From Victivallales bacterium (GTDB lineage Bacteria > Verrucomicrobiota > Lentisphaeria > Oligosphaerales > Oligosphaeraceae), in contig JAFRLP010000656.1 in NCBI GenBank assembly GCA_017431185.1, positions 1 to 18,113 of the forward strand: a stretch of DNA of 18,113 nt, written 5' to 3'. Numbering within the stretch: position 1 is the first letter of the stretch; each line of letters starts with the position of its first letter. The notes below the pieces were generated by a model. It saw only the letters and a list, made by a program, of their open reading frames with translations, was not told the origin of the DNA and searched no databases. A program made the position numbers and the translations under genes. Of this stretch, positions 15,057 to 18,113 are shown one piece after another.

Positions 15057-17462
15057 ATGTACTGCAAAATGCATTGGCTGATTCTATGCGGCGCGCTGGC
15101 GCTGGCTGCATGTCGCTCCACTAACCAGACGGAGAAGATGGAGACGGGGGATGCGCCTAACGCCCGTAGCGTCTATGAGCAGGGCGAGCATGTCCTCTGC
15201 CATAATGGGGAAATCATGCTTTCCCGCGTTGTCCGCCCTCTGTTTGCAGACGAATTCCGGTCGGATAGCGGCGCCTGGGAGAAATTCGAGAACCGCGAGT
15301 CGCGCCTGACTGTCAAGTATGGCCAGCACGAGGGGATTTCCGGACTGATCATGCGCCGCGGCGCAATGGCGGGGGAGGATACGGGATTTTTCCTGCTCTC
15401 GCGTTCCTTCGAGGTCACCTCCAACACCAGTTTCCAGCTGACCTTATCCGCTTTGGGCACGATGAACATGCGTTCCTCCGCCAATCGACAGGCTCCTTTT
15501 GCCAGCGCCATCCTCTGGCTGGACGAACAGGGGGAGGAAATCGAAACACTTCCCTTTGATATCGATACCCGTGTTGATTCCCCTTTGCGCACCACCGTGA
15601 TGGGACTGGTTCCCGCCAAGGCGAAGAAAGGGCGTATTCGTCTGGGCTGCGATGTCCCCGATTTTCAGGAAAATGACTTCATCGTGTTTTCCAGGATATC
15701 CTTTGTCGGCGAGGCAAAGGGAAGTCGTCTGTGGACGACGGGGGGGATCATTTCCCGCCCATTCCGCATGACAGAGCCGAGTTTTCGCGTTACCTGGCAG
15801 GCGCATCAGCCTCGCCAGACCTCCATCTATTTCCAGCTTTCCGTCGCCCCCGACGTCAACGGCTCTCCAGGCGCATGGACTCCTTTCCAGGGGCCGGGAA
15901 AGGACCCGCAGCGCGCTTTCCTGAAAAGCGGGGAACATGCCTTTGCCATGCCGCAAGGCTATTCCTGGCTTCGCTACCAGGCTCGGCTGCACGGCAATGG
16001 CAAGGATACGCCCGTGCTCAAGGCGGTCTATCTGGGGACACAGGCGGATGGCAACTGGGCCGGCCCCGACATCCTGCCGCCCGTCATTCAGCGAAACAGT
16101 CCGGCCAACGCCCTTTCGGACAGCGCTCCCGTCAATTTCATAATCCAGGACGATACCGTGCTGGACTGGCGCACCTTCAGTCTGGCTCTGGATGGGGTGG
16201 ACGTCACGGTGCATACCCGTTGCAGTGGCAATGCCGCGGTGTTTGTGCCTCCCGCACCGCTTCGCTACGGGCTTCACACCTTCCGGCTGAGCATTGCGGA
16301 TGGCGCGGGCAACCGTGCCAGCGGGAGTTTCCCGCTGCGAGTGGGTGGACATGTGCAGCGTCTGCCTGTCATGGTGACGGAACGGGGCGGTCTGCAAATC
16401 AATGCGCGTCCATATTTCCCCATCATCGCCTGGGATGTCTGGAAATCCAGTTTCAACAGCCAGAGCTTTGACAAGGCATTCCGCGATTTGCGGCACGTCG
16501 GCTTCAATGCCGCCTGTACGCCCATCAACAGCCGCGGCGAGGATTTCGAGGATTTTCTGCGAGCGGCAGACGGCAATGGCGTGCAACTCATCGTGTCCGG
16601 CAGTGGCGGTCCCAATGTGGATGAGCCGGAAAGGTTGCTCAAGGATGTCGCCAACGACCAGGGACATTCCTCCATTCTAGGCTGGTATCTGGCCGAGCAG
16701 GCCACCCAGAAGATTGCCCCCTGGCAACTTCAGTCTCAGGCGAAGACGGTGCGTGAAATCGACCCGATGCACCTTACTTTCCGTTCCGAACTGGCCAATG
16801 GGGCGCATCTTCCGGGAGCCGAATTCGCCGGAACGACGGAAGGGCTTCTGCCATTCGTTTTCCCCATCCGCGACAGGAGTTCCCGCATCCCCGAGGTCAT
16901 CTCCATTCTTCAGACGGCACGGCAACAGGAGCCGAAGGGAGTCGTCATCCCTGTCCTGCAATGTTTCCAGGGCGACGGATATCCCGTCTATCCCAGTTTG
17001 CAGGAGTTGCGGGCGATGGTGTGGCTGTGCGCCGTCCATGGGGCCAACGGAATTGGTTTCTTCACCTATAACACGAGCGAAGAACTGCGGGGCATGACTG
17101 CCGATGCGCAGGTTTGGAAGAATGTCAGCCGTGTTGTCAACGAGTTGTCTCGCCTTCAGAGCGCATTGACTGCGCCGATGGTTCCTCAACCTCCGCGACC
17201 GAAGATTCTCAAAGGGGCGGAGTTGGATTTGCTGGGGCATCCCTCCATCAGTTATCTGTACAGGGAGATAGGGAATCGTCGCCTCCTGTTCTGCGTCAAT
17301 TCGACACGGGAGGTGTTGGACGTCCGCTTCTCCTTGCGTGACGCTGACCAGGCCACCGTGCTTTTCGAGTCTCGGACAGTCAACTTGGCCAAAGACCGCC
17401 TCACTGACCGGTTCCAGCCTTTGGATGTCCATATCTACGAACTTCACCGAATGTTCGAATAG
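15057..17462 (+). CDS. Large lipoprotein with Ig-like and TIM-barrel glycosidase-like regions
   Basis: The protein has 801 residues, with AGGAA at 15046-15050. The N-terminus carries a lipobox L16-A17-A18-C19, so it should be lipid-anchored at an outer or inner membrane face. Residues 60-220 look like a beta-sandwich binding domain (FADEFRSDSGAWEKFE onward). Residues 230-330 form a further beta-rich segment, and 340-430 an Ig-like domain ending IADGAGNRASGSFPLRV. From 440 to about 720 the pattern fits a GH TIM barrel: FPIIAWDVWK (454-463), HVGFNAAC (480-487), GVQLIVSG (508-515), ILGWYLAEQA (540-549), and ANGIGFFTYN (663-672). Where relatives usually read WYLxDEP, this protein has WYLAEQA, so the expected catalytic Glu is Gln548 unless E547 substitutes. 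It may be a weak or non-catalytic glycan binder. No GH family can be assigned with confidence. Confidence 0.75.
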   Translation: MYCKMHWLILCGALALAACRSTNQTEKMETGDAPNARSVYEQGEHVLCHNGEIMLSRVVRPLFADEFRSDSGAWEKFENRESRLTVKYGQHEGISGLIMRRGAMAGEDTGFFLLSRSFEVTSNTSFQLTLSALGTMNMRSSANRQAPFASAILWLDEQGEEIETLPFDIDTRVDSPLRTTVMGLVPAKAKKGRIRLGCDVPDFQENDFIVFSRISFVGEAKGSRLWTTGGIISRPFRMTEPSFRVTWQAHQPRQTSIYFQLSVAPDVNGSPGAWTPFQGPGKDPQRAFLKSGEHAFAMPQGYSWLRYQARLHGNGKDTPVLKAVYLGTQADGNWAGPDILPPVIQRNSPANALSDSAPVNFIIQDDTVLDWRTFSLALDGVDVTVHTRCSGNAAVFVPPAPLRYGLHTFRLSIADGAGNRASGSFPLRVGGHVQRLPVMVTERGGLQINARPYFPIIAWDVWKSSFNSQSFDKAFRDLRHVGFNAACTPINSRGEDFEDFLRAADGNGVQLIVSGSGGPNVDEPERLLKDVANDQGHSSILGWYLAEQATQKIAPWQLQSQAKTVREIDPMHLTFRSELANGAHLPGAEFAGTTEGLLPFVFPIRDRSSRIPEVISILQTARQQEPKGVVIPVLQCFQGDGYPVYPSLQELRAMVWLCAVHGANGIGFFTYNTSEELRGMTADAQVWKNVSRVVNELSRLQSALTAPMVPQPPRPKILKGAELDLLGHPSISYLYREIGNRRLLFCVNSTREVLDVRFSLRDADQATVLFESRTVNLAKDRLTDRFQPLDVHIYELHRMFE

Positions 17463-17470
17463 TACACCCT

Positions 17471-18112
17471 TTGGCACCTGAAGACTCCATAGTTGAACTG
17501 ACCCGTCTGCTGGCGCTGAAGGCTTGGCGGGCGGCTCAGGGACTGGCGGTCGGCGCCTGGCGTAGCCGGTTCTCCGGCAACGGGCTGGATTTCAGCGAAC
17601 TGGCCGATTACACGCCTGGGGAGGATGCCCGTGCCATCCATTGGCCGGCCTCCTTGGCCAGGCATCGCATTTTGGTGCGTCGCTTTGAGGAGGCGAGGGA
17701 AATCCCCCTTTGGCTGGGGGTGGACTTGTCACGCTCGATGCGGATATTGCCGGAAAGCTGGCGTTGCCTGTGTGAAACGGTGGCTTTGCTTTCGGCCTGC
17801 GCCGTCCGCAACGGCGACCCTGTGTGTCTGCTGGCGGTTTGCCAGGGTGAGAGCCACCTTCTGCGCCCGCGCGGCAATGGAGTACGTGCGGTGCAGTCGG
17901 TGCTATGGCAACTGAACAGCCTGACGCCCCGTCATTTCGGCACGGACTTGGCGGGCCTTTGCCGTCGGCTCAATGAGCAGATGCCGACGGGGGCGCGAGC
18001 CATTCTGCTGACTGACCTGCTTTGTGAACAGAGCGAGGCAGTTGCATCCATTCGGCAGCTGGCCGCTCGCCATGACACGCTGGTTTGCCGAATCGTGCAT
18101 CATCTGCCCTAG
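17471..18112 (+). CDS. DUF58 (vWA-like) protein, apparently short at the C-terminus
   Basis: The 213-residue frame starts at TTG 17471, 8 nt after the lipoprotein stop. There is no SD, and no ATG or GTG lies upstream before an in-frame stop at 17405, so the start is uncertain. The hallmark DUF58 segment is GLDFSELADYTPGEDARAIHW (38-58), followed by LVRRFEEAREIPLWLGVDLSRSM (68-90) with the MIDAS-type D85-x-S87-x-S89. DUF58 proteins usually run to about 290-300 residues and are encoded with MoxR AAA+ ATPases, acting in envelope or protein-complex maturation. Here the stop TAG (18110-18112) comes soon after DTLVCRIVHHLP, where relatives go on. This may be a truncation or a frameshift near the window edge. 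No moxR is visible upstream; a partner could lie downstream. Confidence 0.75.
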   Translation: MAPEDSIVELTRLLALKAWRAAQGLAVGAWRSRFSGNGLDFSELADYTPGEDARAIHWPASLARHRILVRRFEEAREIPLWLGVDLSRSMRILPESWRCLCETVALLSACAVRNGDPVCLLAVCQGESHLLRPRGNGVRAVQSVLWQLNSLTPRHFGTDLAGLCRRLNEQMPTGARAILLTDLLCEQSEAVASIRQLAARHDTLVCRIVHHLP

Positions 18113-18113
18113 C

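Noticed and set aside
15444..16667. 407-codon open frame on the minus strand inside the lipoprotein gene
   Set aside because: No recognisable motif; the plus-strand frame has a lipobox, SD, promoter and domain structure.
1..18113. tRNA, rRNA, CRISPR, riboswitch or insertion-sequence content
   Set aside because: No cloverleaf, regularly spaced repeats, known aptamer-like leader or transposase frame was recognised by eye; covariance-model searches would be needed to exclude small RNAs.

Overview
The window most resembles the genome of a member of Lentisphaerota (Victivallales-like) or a close relative in the PVC group. The reasons are the moderately GC-rich coding sequence, two 'H-X9-DG' pseudopilins with near-identical prepilin N-termini, GntR-type regulators beside small glycan-degradation gene sets, a DUF4838 protein and a GH106-like protein. 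The taxon is inferred from gene style; there is no rRNA or other marker in the window. I see no tRNA, rRNA, CRISPR array, transposase or prophage gene.

Layout. (a) 33-827 (+): a secreted beta-sandwich protein, probably the last gene of a unit that begins outside the window. (b) 956-7950 (+): a GntR/LacI-type regulator with a repeat- and palindrome-rich promoter, a long-hairpin interspersed repeat, a secreted DUF4838 protein, an H-X9-DG pseudopilin and a cytoplasmic GH106-like glycoside hydrolase. (c) 13866-8044 (-): a very compact operon of seven reading frames: FadR-type GntR regulator, degenerate M14-type carboxypeptidase-like protein, BNR sialidase-like protein, a 39-residue small frame, alpha/beta-hydrolase, N-acetylneuraminate lyase-like aldolase and a PL22-like beta-propeller. 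Junctions are overlaps of 4 and 1 nt or gaps of 2 to 24 nt. (d) 14008-14105: a second copy of the interspersed repeat, followed by a second H-X9-DG pseudopilin (-). The pseudopilin has a consensus promoter and is divergent from (e) 15057-18112 (+): a large lipoprotein with a C-terminal TIM-barrel-like region, followed 8 nt later by a short DUF58/vWA protein at the window edge.

How the genes may work together. The minus-strand operon reads as a sialic-acid-type catabolic unit: release of sialic acid, possible O-deacetylation, then cleavage by an NAL-type lyase, under a FadR-type regulator whose likely operator (13889-13905) overlaps its own promoter. None of its proteins has a visible signal peptide. 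No transporter, ManNAc kinase or epimerase is present, so uptake and later steps must be encoded elsewhere. The plus-strand unit (b) pairs two exported proteins (DUF4838 and pseudopilin) with a cytoplasmic rhamnosidase-like enzyme.

The most interesting points are the interspersed hairpin repeat next to both regulator genes, the M14-like protein with an altered zinc motif inside a sialic-acid operon, the uncatalogued 39-residue frame, the non-canonical residue before the prepilin cleavage site in both pseudopilins, and the lipoprotein whose usual 'DEP' catalytic position reads 'AEQ'.
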